Below, piece by piece: positions 14,898-20,985 of a DNA stretch of 20,985 nucleotides (position 1 is the first letter of the stretch; the number at the start of each line of letters is the position of its first letter). Under the pieces are notes generated by a model. The model did no database searches. It saw only the letters and a program-made list of their open reading frames with translations, and was not told the DNA's origin. This stretch comes from an uncultured Eubacteriales bacterium (GTDB lineage: Bacteria; Bacillota; Clostridia; Oscillospirales; Oscillospiraceae): positions 1 to 20,985 of the forward strand of contig UQGJ01000043.1 of NCBI GenBank assembly GCA_900540545.1, read 5' to 3'. Both the position numbers and the translations under genes were made by a program.

Positions 14898-16091
14898 TTA
14901 AGAGATTCGGAGCGCCAGCTCCAGCAGGAAGCGGTCATCCGGGTCGTGGAGGTCCCTGCCGGTCAGCTCCTGGACCTGCCGCAGACGGTAGGATACCGTG
15001 TTGTAGTGGGTGTGCAACGCTTCGGAGACCCGCTTCAAGTTGCCCATGCACCGGAAGTAGCAGGACAGGGTGGTGAGCAGTTCGCCGTACTTCTCCGGCT
15101 CGGCCAGCAGGGGGCCCAGCATGTCGCCGGCCAGACGGCAGGCCTCCGCCTGGGGGTCGTCGGCGTAGAGCAGCCGGTCCAGCCCCAGCTCCGAAAAGCA
15201 GAGGCAGATGGCCGGTCCGTCCGCCCTGCCGCCGCGGCGCAGGGCCGAGCGGGCCTCCCCGCAGCATCGGCGCATTCCGCCGGTGCCCAGGCCGGACTGG
15301 GAGTAGGCCAGCAGGAACCGCAGTTCCGGATAGCCCGAGGCCAAGGCCTCCAGGTTGGAGCGGAGCAATTCAGCCAGCCGCTTGGGCTCGGGCAGGCCGG
15401 AGAGGACCAGCAGAAGCTGGTCGCCGTCCACGGCGGCGGCACAGCTCAGACCGGCGGAGCGCAGCAGGGAGAGGAGGCTCCGGTAGAGAAAATAGGCTTG
15501 GGTGGGGGAGGGGGCTTCTCCCTCCGCCGCGGGCAGAAGCTGAAACCGGGCCACGCGGAAGGGGCGGGACAGGTCGCAGTCCAGATATTCCCCCCGCGCC
15601 TGCTCCGCCGTCTCGTCGGTGACGGCGTCCAGGTATAGGTGGCGCAGAAAGGCCAGCAATTCCGGGTTGTCCACGTCCATGGGCGCGGCGCCGGTCCGGC
15701 TGCGCACTGCCTCGAACACGGCCCAGCTGATGTCCCGGAACCGGGCTTGGCCGGGCAATTCGATGATAGGAAGGCCCGCCTCCCCGGCGGCCTGGACCAT
15801 AAAGCCGGGGATCTCGTCCAGAAACCGACGGGGCTTGATGCACACCCCCGCCAGCCGGTGGGCGGCCAGGGTGGGGACGAAAGCCTCCTGGGCGGCCTGA
15901 TCGTCCCGCAGGGAAAAACAGGTCGTCACCAGCAGGTCCCCCGGCGACAGCCAGTCGGCGTAATCGCTCAGGTCCGTGAGGTTCACCGCCCCCACCGGCC
16001 GGTCCAGCCCGGCCTCCCCGGCCAGGACCCGGCTGCCCCGGAAGGGGGCCAGGGTCAGGGCTTCCCGCACGGTCAACGCTTTTCCTGCCAT
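14898..16091 (-). CDS. PucR-family transcriptional regulator (purine catabolism regulator-like)
   Basis: A 397-residue regulator with a standard PucR N-terminal domain: TVREALTLAPFRGSRVLAGE at about 6-25, then LDRPVGAVNLTDLSDYADWL. It ends in the PucR helix-turn-helix, GNLKRVSEALHTHYNTVSYR plus LRQVQELTG, at about 350-378. A GGDEF-like CdaR middle domain lies between them. It is shorter than PucR proteins of about 530 residues. Longer in-frame starts exist up to 16343, but GAGAGGAGGGG seven bases before the ATG at 16091 and the family N-terminus fix the start. No purine or amino-acid catabolic gene is next to it, so its regulon is not evident; the neighbours are tetR downstream and a 40-codon ORF divergent from it. 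Confidence 0.88.
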   Translation of the reverse strand: MAGKALTVREALTLAPFRGSRVLAGEAGLDRPVGAVNLTDLSDYADWLSPGDLLVTTCFSLRDDQAAQEAFVPTLAAHRLAGVCIKPRRFLDEIPGFMVQAAGEAGLPIIELPGQARFRDISWAVFEAVRSRTGAAPMDVDNPELLAFLRHLYLDAVTDETAEQARGEYLDCDLSRPFRVARFQLLPAAEGEAPSPTQAYFLYRSLLSLLRSAGLSCAAAVDGDQLLLVLSGLPEPKRLAELLRSNLEALASGYPELRFLLAYSQSGLGTGGMRRCCGEARSALRRGGRADGPAICLCFSELGLDRLLYADDPQAEACRLAGDMLGPLLAEPEKYGELLTTLSCYFRCMGNLKRVSEALHTHYNTVSYRLRQVQELTGRDLHDPDDRFLLELALRIS

Positions 16092-16190
16092 AGGCTGTCC
16101 CCTCCTCTCCACCGCGGGCGAAAAAACTCCACAAAAAGCCGGCCTCTTCTTTGTGGCGCGGCTACATGGCGCGGCGCGCCTTCTTCCGCT

Positions 16191-16219
16191 ATCATATAAG
16201 TACAGACCGGGACTGTCAA
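16191..16219 (-). promoter_or_regulatory. Promoter of the second PucR-type regulator gene
   Basis: On the minus strand TTGACA (16219-16214), a 17-bp spacer and TATGAT (16196-16191). The resulting leader of about 90 nt is rich in GGCGCG/CGCGCC dyads and two T-runs near 16121-16140. Confidence 0.78.
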
Positions 16220-16257
16220 GAGCAGCCCCGGAACGGAACAGAAAGGAGAGGTGCTTT

Positions 16258-16380
16258 ATGAACGACCGGACCCGGACCACGGAAAAAGCGCAGAGGGGCA
16301 GGGAAGCTGTAACAGAGGCGGCGGAGCAGCGGGTGTTTGTCAAACGCCTCTACGACGTGACCGTGCTGAAACGCTACTAA
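16258..16380 (+). CDS. Small orphan ORF, 40 residues, basic, unrecognised
   Basis: ATG to TAA with a good ribosome binding site (AAAGGAGAGG, 16242-16251, six bases before the ATG). The product is charged: an arginine/threonine/glutamate-rich N-terminal half, then a C-terminal FVKRLYDVTVLKRY. It has no signal peptide or membrane helix, and I do not recognise it. It lies divergently from the PucR-type regulator. No convincing plus-strand -35 was found; TATAAG at 16195-16200 could be a -10. A strong hairpin 48 nt downstream could end its transcript. It could be a real small protein or a leader peptide. Confidence 0.4.
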   Translation: MNDRTRTTEKAQRGREAVTEAAEQRVFVKRLYDVTVLKRY

Positions 16381-16427
16381 CGTCCCTGGGGCTGGAACGC
16401 CCCGTTTCCCTTCTATATCCTTTCCCA

Positions 16428-16458
16428 GAGGGCGCGGAGCCAACACCTCCGCGCCCTC
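16428..16458 (+). terminator. Candidate intrinsic terminator
   Basis: A perfect 12-bp GC-rich stem GAGGGCGCGGAG (16428-16439) / CTCCGCGCCCTC (16447-16458) with a 7-nt loop, followed by GCATTTTGT. The T-run is short, but the hairpin separates the small ORF from the blaI promoter. Confidence 0.6.
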
Positions 16459-16495
16459 GCATTTTGTATAGACGGAAACCCTCGTTAAAAATAGG

Positions 16496-16531
16496 TTGAC
16501 AAGTGCTTACCTAAGTGATACCGTATAGGTA
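16496..16531 (+). promoter_or_regulatory. blaI-blaR promoter with nested operator dyads
   Basis: TTGACA (16496-16501) with a weak -10 TACCGT (16519-16524) after 17 bp. Overlapping it are TACCTA-N12-TAGGTA (16508-16531) and a nested ATAC-C-GTAT (16518-16526). This is the expected position for BlaI autorepression, although the sites do not read as the classical TACA/TGTA BlaI/MecI box. Confidence 0.6.
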
Positions 16532-16566
16532 GACAAACGATTACCAAATGAGGAGGCGCGGAAGTT

Positions 16567-16956
16567 ATGAGCGAGCATGTGAGCCTGTCGGCATCCGAGT
16601 GGAAGGTGATGGAGGCCCTGTGGGAGCAGGCCCCCCGTACCATCATGGAGCTGACCGCGGCGCTGGAGCCGTCCACCGGCTGGAGCAAGCACACGGTCAT
16701 CTCCTTTCTGGGACGGATGGAGAAGAAGGGGGCCGTGACCTACACGGAGACCGGCCGGGCCAAGGCCTACGCCCCGGCCTACCCCAAGGAGGAGGCCACC
16801 GCGGAGGAGACCGAGCGGTTCCTGGACCGGGTGTTTGGCGGCAGCCTGGGCCTGATGGTCAACTCCCTGGTGGAGGGCAAGTCCCTCACCGACCGGGACA
16901 TCGCCGAGCTCATGGACATTCTGGAAAAGGCGAAGGGGGGCGGGGACGGTGCTTGA
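16567..16956 (+). CDS. BlaI/MecI/CopY-family repressor
   Basis: A 129-residue winged-helix repressor. LSASEWKVMEALWEQAPRTI near 7-26 is the family's helix 1-2 region, SKHTVISFLGRMEKKGAV near 40-57 is the recognition helix and wing, and the C-terminal part is the dimer domain, which in classical systems is cleaved after signalling. The length is typical. GAGGAGG ends ten bases before the ATG. It overlaps the next gene by 8 nt (GTGCTTGA), implying translational coupling and a dedicated sensor-repressor pair. The natural reading is that it represses its own operon through the dyads at 16508-16531. Target genes outside the operon are not visible in the window. Confidence 0.92.
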   Translation: MSEHVSLSASEWKVMEALWEQAPRTIMELTAALEPSTGWSKHTVISFLGRMEKKGAVTYTETGRAKAYAPAYPKEEATAEETERFLDRVFGGSLGLMVNSLVEGKSLTDRDIAELMDILEKAKGGGDGA

Positions 16957-19900
16957 ACTGGTGGTCACCGCCACGGTCCTGCTGTGCGCGGTCCTGCTGA
17001 TCCGGGGCCTGCTGGGGCGGCGGCTCTCCGCCGGGGCCCGGTACGCCCTGTGGGGGCTGGTGCTGCTGCGGCTGCTCCTGCCCGTCACCCTGTTCCACAG
17101 CCCTGCCAGCGTGATGAACGCCGTGCCGTCTGAACTCCCTGCCCGTGCCGCGGCAATGAGGCCTGTGGACAGGGGCGAAGTGTTGGGCCAGACGTGGGAT
17201 GAAGGAACGGAGGCGGGGACACCGAAGGCGGCGGTCCCTGCGGACGGGGCGCAGGTCCCGCCCGCCCCCGTCCTCAACGAGCCGTCCCAACCGGTGGGGA
17301 AGGTTGAGCCGCCCCAGGCGGCGGAGGGTGGGGCGGCCCCCGTGCAGACTCCGCCTGCGTCCGCCCCCGAGCCGTCGGTCTCCTGGCCCGCTGTTCTCTT
17401 CGCCGTCTGGTGTACCGGCGCGGTGCTGGTGGGGGGCTGGTTCCTGGCAGTGAACCTGACCTTCGCCCGCCGCCTCCGCCGCGCCCGGCGGCCCGCGGAG
17501 GGGGTGGTCTGCCCCATCCCCGTCTACCGGGCGGACTTCCTGCCCTCGCCCTGTCTGGCGGGCATCCTCCGCCCGGCGGTGTACCTGAACGGGGCGGCCC
17601 TGGCCGACCCTGCCACCCTGGGCCACGTGCTGACCCATGAGCTGTGCCACAAAAAGCACGGGGACAACCTGTGGGCCCTGCTCCGGGGCCTGTGCCTGAC
17701 CCTGTGGTGGTTCCACCCCCTGGTGTGGGCGGCGGCGGTGCTGTCCAAGAGGGACTGCGAGCTGTTCTGCGACGAGTCCGCCGTCAAGGCCCTGGGGGAG
17801 GGGGAGCGCATCCCCTACGGCAAGACCCTGGTGAACATGGTGGCGGCCAGACGGCCGGGGCCGGGGGACCTCCTCTCGGCCTCCACCGCCATGACCGAGG
17901 GCAAAAAACAAATCAAAGAGAGGGTGGTCCGCGTGACCAGTTTCCGAAAAATGCCCAAGGCCGTGCTGGCGGCCTGCACCGTGCTGGCCCTGCTGGCGGG
18001 GCTGTGTACCTTCACCGGCGCGGTGGTCAAGAGCACCCAGACCCCTATGCCCTATCAGGTCCAGGCGGACCCGGCCCTGACTGTGGCCGCGCTGGATCCG
18101 CAATCCGTGACCTTCCCCGATTTCGACTGGGTGGGGACCCGGGGGGACTTCCTGGGCGAGTTGGGCCTTCGGTGGGCGGCGGAGTACGGCAAGCAGTTCT
18201 ACGCCCTGCCGGAGGGGAATCCCTGGCGGGCGCTGGACGTCCAGGTGACCCCGCCGGTGTTCCACCAGCAGTTCTTGATGGGCCTCACTGGGACGTCGTG
18301 GAGCAATGAAGCGGGCGAGGAATACCAGCGCGCCGCCTATGGGGACCGGAATACGGTTATAGATAAGTCTGAACTGGTGGAAGAGGCCGCCGGGTATGTC
18401 TGCGTGGCTGTCAAGCCCGTGGGCGGCATCGACGCGGTGCGGGACCTGTTCCAAGGCGAGGTCCCCAGGGGCACCGGGGAGCTGGCCGGCTACGCGCTGC
18501 TGGAATACCAATTTAGTCTGGATTTAGTGGGCGGCAATTGGGTCACTACTGAGGCTATTCCCGGCTGGAACAAGAACCCGCCGCCGGAGTACAACGACTG
18601 GACCGACGCGGATATGGAGACCTGGACCGAGCACTTCCGCGTCGACATCGGCTCCGTCGTGGCCGGGGACGACAAGGCCGCCTGGAAGCAGGCGGGCTGG
18701 GAATGGGCCGAGCTGTTCACCAGCCAGCACCGCTACCTCTACGACCAGGGCAACCCCGCCAAGGCCGACGACGTGCAGGTGCTGTCCATGGACCTGAAGG
18801 CGTGGGAGCCCAACGACACCCCCGACACGCTGTTCTTCCACCTGAAGTATGTCTTCCGCCCCGTGTGGGACGTCCAGGATGCCATGCTGTTCATGTCCAG
18901 ATTCAGCGGCGGCACCGGCGGCTCAATAGGCCACGGCGGCGCCTGGACCGACGAGGGCCCCTGGAAGGACGACTATGTGATCATGGACGCCGCCGTGACC
19001 CTGACCCGGCAGACCGACTACCAGGGGGAGGGGGTCCTGTGGAAGGGTTTTGAGTTCATCGGGCAGTATGGCAGCAACTATGACAACGGCATGAACCTGT
19101 CCAGAGGGTTCACCGTGCCCAAGGGTCAGGGGAGCCAGGTGTCCGAGCTTCAGCCCGTGGGGGTCTCTGTCAGCTACCCCGCCGGGACCGACGAGACAAC
19201 CATGCGGGACGTGGTGTTCGGCCGGTGGGCCGCCGCCTTCGCCCAGCAGTTCTACCACCTGCCCGAGGGGCACCCCCTGGCCTGTTCCAAGGTGGAGGCG
19301 GTCAACTTCTCCAACTTCGACCCCACCCTGGTCACAGCCTCCGGCCTGACCCGGGTGTCCGACGAGGTCACCGGGTCCGTGAGCTACTGGATATGGCCCA
19401 CCCGGGGGCAGACCGGCGCGGCCAAGGCCCTGGAGGGGAAGGCCGACCTCTATCTGCCGGAGGATGAGGACTGGATCGGCGCCGACTGGGCCGTAACCCT
19501 GTCCCGGAGCACCGCCGCCGACGGGACCGTCACCTGGACCTGTACCACCGCCGCCCCGGATACTTACGAGCGCAGGGAGGACCCGGACCCCTCGGCTCTG
19601 CCCGTCCACGTGGAGCCGAGGGCCGGGTGGACCATCTCCGCCTTGGACTACGACGCGGTGTACGTCCCAGACGACGGGCAGGGAAATCTAAAAACCCGCT
19701 GGGCCGTGGAGTTTGGCCGGGAGTTCTACGCCCTGCCGGAGGGCACCCCCTGGAAGGCGGCCGACGTGCAAGTCCGCTGGGCGGGGAGCAACCTCTGTCT
19801 CGCCGTGAAGCCCATCGGCGGCACGGCGGCGCTGGAACTGTATTTCCCCAATGGCTGTCCCAAGGGGAGCGGCGATTTGGAGGGGTATATTCTACTCCAA

Positions 19901-20455
19901 TACGGCGTGACGCTCCGAAAGGAGACCATCCCCCAATTCAGCAGTCAGCCGGTTTGGGTGGCATCTTCTGCCGGCCCCGGATGGGCCGCCCAGCCTCCTG
20001 AGGTGGGGAGCGAGGACTGGCAGAGAAAGATGGACCCCCAGCAGGGCGGGACCTGGCAGAACCGTCAGGCTGGAAAGTACGCCAGAGGCTACGGCAATAA
20101 CAACAGCGCCGAGGCGCGGTCCGCCGCGGCTACGGCCTGGGCATGGGATTACCTCGCCCAGTTCGTGGAGTTTGCTACTTATAACAATTATCCGCTGATG
20201 TCCGACGACGTGAAGCTGATTTCCGCCCAGGTGACTGATTACAATAGGTTGAATCAGAGTATAAAAGTACAGTTTGAATTCGCCTTCCGCCCCCTGTGGG
20301 GCCTGGATGTGGTGGAGGCGTTCTACGGTACGCCCCCCACCATGGGGACTGGGGCGCTGGCGGGCTACGTGGTCCGCAGGCAGACCGCCACGTTGGAGTT
20401 CCAGCCGGGCGAGGACGGCTGGGAGGATATGTGGGTGTGTACGGGGATGGCGTAA
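16949..20455 (+). CDS. BlaR1-like M56 membrane metalloprotease with five-module sensor region
   Basis: A 1168-residue sensor protease, about twice the length of BlaR1/MecR1. The N-terminal part has the M56 layout: TM helices at about 2-22, 33-49, 147-168 and 339-358. The zinc motif HELCH (230-234) lies in THELCHKKHGDNL, with a downstream CELFCDESAV (about 270-279) supplying the third ligand region. A proline/alanine-rich loop (about 95-145) separates TM2 from TM3. After TM4 come about 800 residues that are not a penicillin-binding transpeptidase: no SxxK serine module is seen. They form five related modules near 380-530, 555-700, 735-870, 895-1000 and 1055-1165. Recurrent signatures are RWAxEFGxxFYALPEGxPW and FRPLWxxDVxEAF. 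The GTG start overlaps blaI. The inferred role is that ligand or stress sensed by the modules triggers proteolysis that releases BlaI. The ligand is unknown. Confidence 0.85.
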   Translation: MLELVVTATVLLCAVLLIRGLLGRRLSAGARYALWGLVLLRLLLPVTLFHSPASVMNAVPSELPARAAAMRPVDRGEVLGQTWDEGTEAGTPKAAVPADGAQVPPAPVLNEPSQPVGKVEPPQAAEGGAAPVQTPPASAPEPSVSWPAVLFAVWCTGAVLVGGWFLAVNLTFARRLRRARRPAEGVVCPIPVYRADFLPSPCLAGILRPAVYLNGAALADPATLGHVLTHELCHKKHGDNLWALLRGLCLTLWWFHPLVWAAAVLSKRDCELFCDESAVKALGEGERIPYGKTLVNMVAARRPGPGDLLSASTAMTEGKKQIKERVVRVTSFRKMPKAVLAACTVLALLAGLCTFTGAVVKSTQTPMPYQVQADPALTVAALDPQSVTFPDFDWVGTRGDFLGELGLRWAAEYGKQFYALPEGNPWRALDVQVTPPVFHQQFLMGLTGTSWSNEAGEEYQRAAYGDRNTVIDKSELVEEAAGYVCVAVKPVGGIDAVRDLFQGEVPRGTGELAGYALLEYQFSLDLVGGNWVTTEAIPGWNKNPPPEYNDWTDADMETWTEHFRVDIGSVVAGDDKAAWKQAGWEWAELFTSQHRYLYDQGNPAKADDVQVLSMDLKAWEPNDTPDTLFFHLKYVFRPVWDVQDAMLFMSRFSGGTGGSIGHGGAWTDEGPWKDDYVIMDAAVTLTRQTDYQGEGVLWKGFEFIGQYGSNYDNGMNLSRGFTVPKGQGSQVSELQPVGVSVSYPAGTDETTMRDVVFGRWAAAFAQQFYHLPEGHPLACSKVEAVNFSNFDPTLVTASGLTRVSDEVTGSVSYWIWPTRGQTGAAKALEGKADLYLPEDEDWIGADWAVTLSRSTAADGTVTWTCTTAAPDTYERREDPDPSALPVHVEPRAGWTISALDYDAVYVPDDGQGNLKTRWAVEFGREFYALPEGTPWKAADVQVRWAGSNLCLAVKPIGGTAALELYFPNGCPKGSGDLEGYILLQYGVTLRKETIPQFSSQPVWVASSAGPGWAAQPPEVGSEDWQRKMDPQQGGTWQNRQAGKYARGYGNNNSAEARSAAATAWAWDYLAQFVEFATYNNYPLMSDDVKLISAQVTDYNRLNQSIKVQFEFAFRPLWGLDVVEAFYGTPPTMGTGALAGYVVRRQTATLEFQPGEDGWEDMWVCTGMA

Positions 20456-20540
20456 GGACCCCTCCGGGGGCGCCTCCGGCGGGGGTCCCCTTTCTCGTTT
20501 GAGAAAGGGGACGGAAAGAAAACCAGGGCTTCGGCCCTGG
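20456..20540 (+). repeat. Type II end module, second copy
   Basis: Hairpin 1 is GTCCCCTTTCTC (20485-20496), loop GTTT, GAGAAAGGGGAC (20501-20512). The linker CGGAAAGAAAACCAGGG follows, then hairpin 2, CCAGGGC-TTCG-GCCCTGG (20523-20540). It could double as a transcript 3' end for the sensor gene, but no U-run follows. Confidence 0.75.
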
Positions 20541-20779
20541 ACCCGTGGGGCGGCGCCAACGGGGCAGGGTGGTTGAGACCGGCTAGAGATAACAAGTCTG
20601 CCCTTCCGCTTCTGCCCCGGCCGTTACGGCCTATCCCGCAATCAGTCACCCACCATGCGTTGGCGCAGCGCGCCTAGCATGATGATGCCCGGCAAGGCTG
20701 GTGCACAACGGCGGGCGGCTGATAGCCGCCCGTGCAGACTGGCAATGGGTGGGAGCCTGTTCAAAAACGCTCCAACCAA

Positions 20780-20908
20780 TGGCGGCTTGTTTGCACCGAG
20801 TAAAACGCAACTACCCACAAGTCTTGCCCGGCTCTTACACGAGGGGCGGTAGCCGGAGTTGTTCCAGCGCCAGACCAATACGAGCTGCAACGGCTTTCAA
20901 GTCTTGCC
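20780..20908 (-). repeat. 129-bp core with two related tandem units, copy C
   Basis: On the minus strand the units begin at 20908 (GGCAAGACTTGAAAGCCGTT) and 20828 (GGCAAGACTTGTGGGTAGTT), an 80-bp period. The joining segment and terminal GCCGCCA match copies A and B. Confidence 0.8.
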
Positions 20909-20950
20909 AGCCAACGAAAACCGCACCGCCGCCCGGACGTGCTCCGGGGT

Positions 20951-20985
20951 CCAGGGGGCCGACACGGGGGATGAAATCCCCCGTG
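20951..20985 (-). repeat. Partial type I end module at the window edge
   Basis: The outer arm CCAGGGGGCCGAC (20951-20963) is followed by an inner stem ACGGGGGAT/ATCCCCCGT (20964-20984, loop GAA). The rest of the module, including its hairpin 1, should lie just outside the window. Confidence 0.65.

Larger units (their letters stand above)
20456..20985 (-). repeat. Composite intergenic repeat, copy 3 (inverted, truncated by window end)
   Basis: It begins directly at the blaR-like stop codon and runs to the window end with no supported gene. Read left to right it is the 13.3-13.95 kb element in reverse: type II end (20456-20540), GGCCGTTACGGCC region near 20618, hairpin GGGCGGCT/AGCCGCCC (20713-20730), the GCCCGTGCAGACTGGC module (20728-20750), tandem-unit core (20780-20908), then part of a type I end (20951-20985). 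The matching order in opposite orientation shows that the whole array is one unit. Confidence 0.8.

Noticed and set aside
16092..16343. N-terminal extension of the second PucR-type regulator
   Set aside because: It would cross the regulator's own promoter (16191-16219) and precede a canonical PucR N-terminus that has its own ribosome binding site.
16910..18511. Minus-strand open frame of 533 codons opposite blaI-blaR
   Set aside because: The product is Gln/Gly/Arg/His-rich with no recognisable domain and is antisense to conserved M56 motifs.
18050..20455. Penicillin-binding transpeptidase domain in the sensor protein
   Set aside because: No SxxK, SxN or KTG set was found in the C-terminal 800 residues, which are instead made of internally repeated modules.

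Overview
The window is GC-rich and Gram-positive in style: strong AGGAGG ribosome binding sites, TTGACA/TATAAT-type promoters with 17-18 bp spacers, a BlaI/BlaR1-type pair, a phosphotransbutyrylase-family enzyme and an oxygen-sensitive glycyl radical enzyme. This fits an anaerobic, high-GC gut Clostridia member, perhaps Oscillospiraceae in the Flavonifractor/Lawsonibacter area. That placement is inferred from gene content and style only.

Layout. 1-198: a repeat fragment, then the promoter of a Ca2+-type P-type ATPase (205-2832, +). 2831-3272: a composite intergenic repeat lying between convergent genes. 3274-8985 (-): a four-gene cluster transcribed in the order aldo/keto reductase homologue, short-chain dehydrogenase, MatC/SLC13-like carboxylate permease, glycyl radical enzyme. 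It is divergent from a PucR/CdaR-type regulator (9306-10892, +). A bidirectional terminator separates that regulator from a solitary phosphate butyryl/acetyltransferase-family gene (10957-11898, -). 12020-13261 (-): an MFS efflux pump. 13292-13956: a second composite repeat. 14040-14819 (-): a TetR repressor with a clear operator. 14898-16091 (-): a second PucR-type regulator, with a 40-codon orphan ORF facing away from it. 16496-20455 (+): blaI and a greatly enlarged blaR1-like membrane protease gene. 20456-20985: a third composite repeat, inverted relative to the second and cut by the window end.

How the parts may work together. The 3.3-9 kb cluster looks like an inducible anaerobic catabolic module: a carboxylate importer, a radical enzyme and two oxidoreductase-fold proteins under an adjacent regulator. 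The substrate cannot be named. The radical enzyme has Cys-Thr-His where most dehydratase/decarboxylase relatives have Cys-x-Glu, and no activating enzyme is encoded here. TetR and the MFS pump look like a repressor-efflux pair whose intergenic region has been split by a repeat element. BlaI and the BlaR1-like protein form an overlapping sensor-repressor pair, but the sensor carries about 800 residues of five related modules in place of a penicillin-binding domain.

The least ordinary features are the asymmetric repeat element of about 660 bp (hairpins with compensatory changes, a UUCG-loop hairpin, a 129-bp tandem-unit core), the BlaR1-like modular sensor, and the glycyl radical enzyme cluster.
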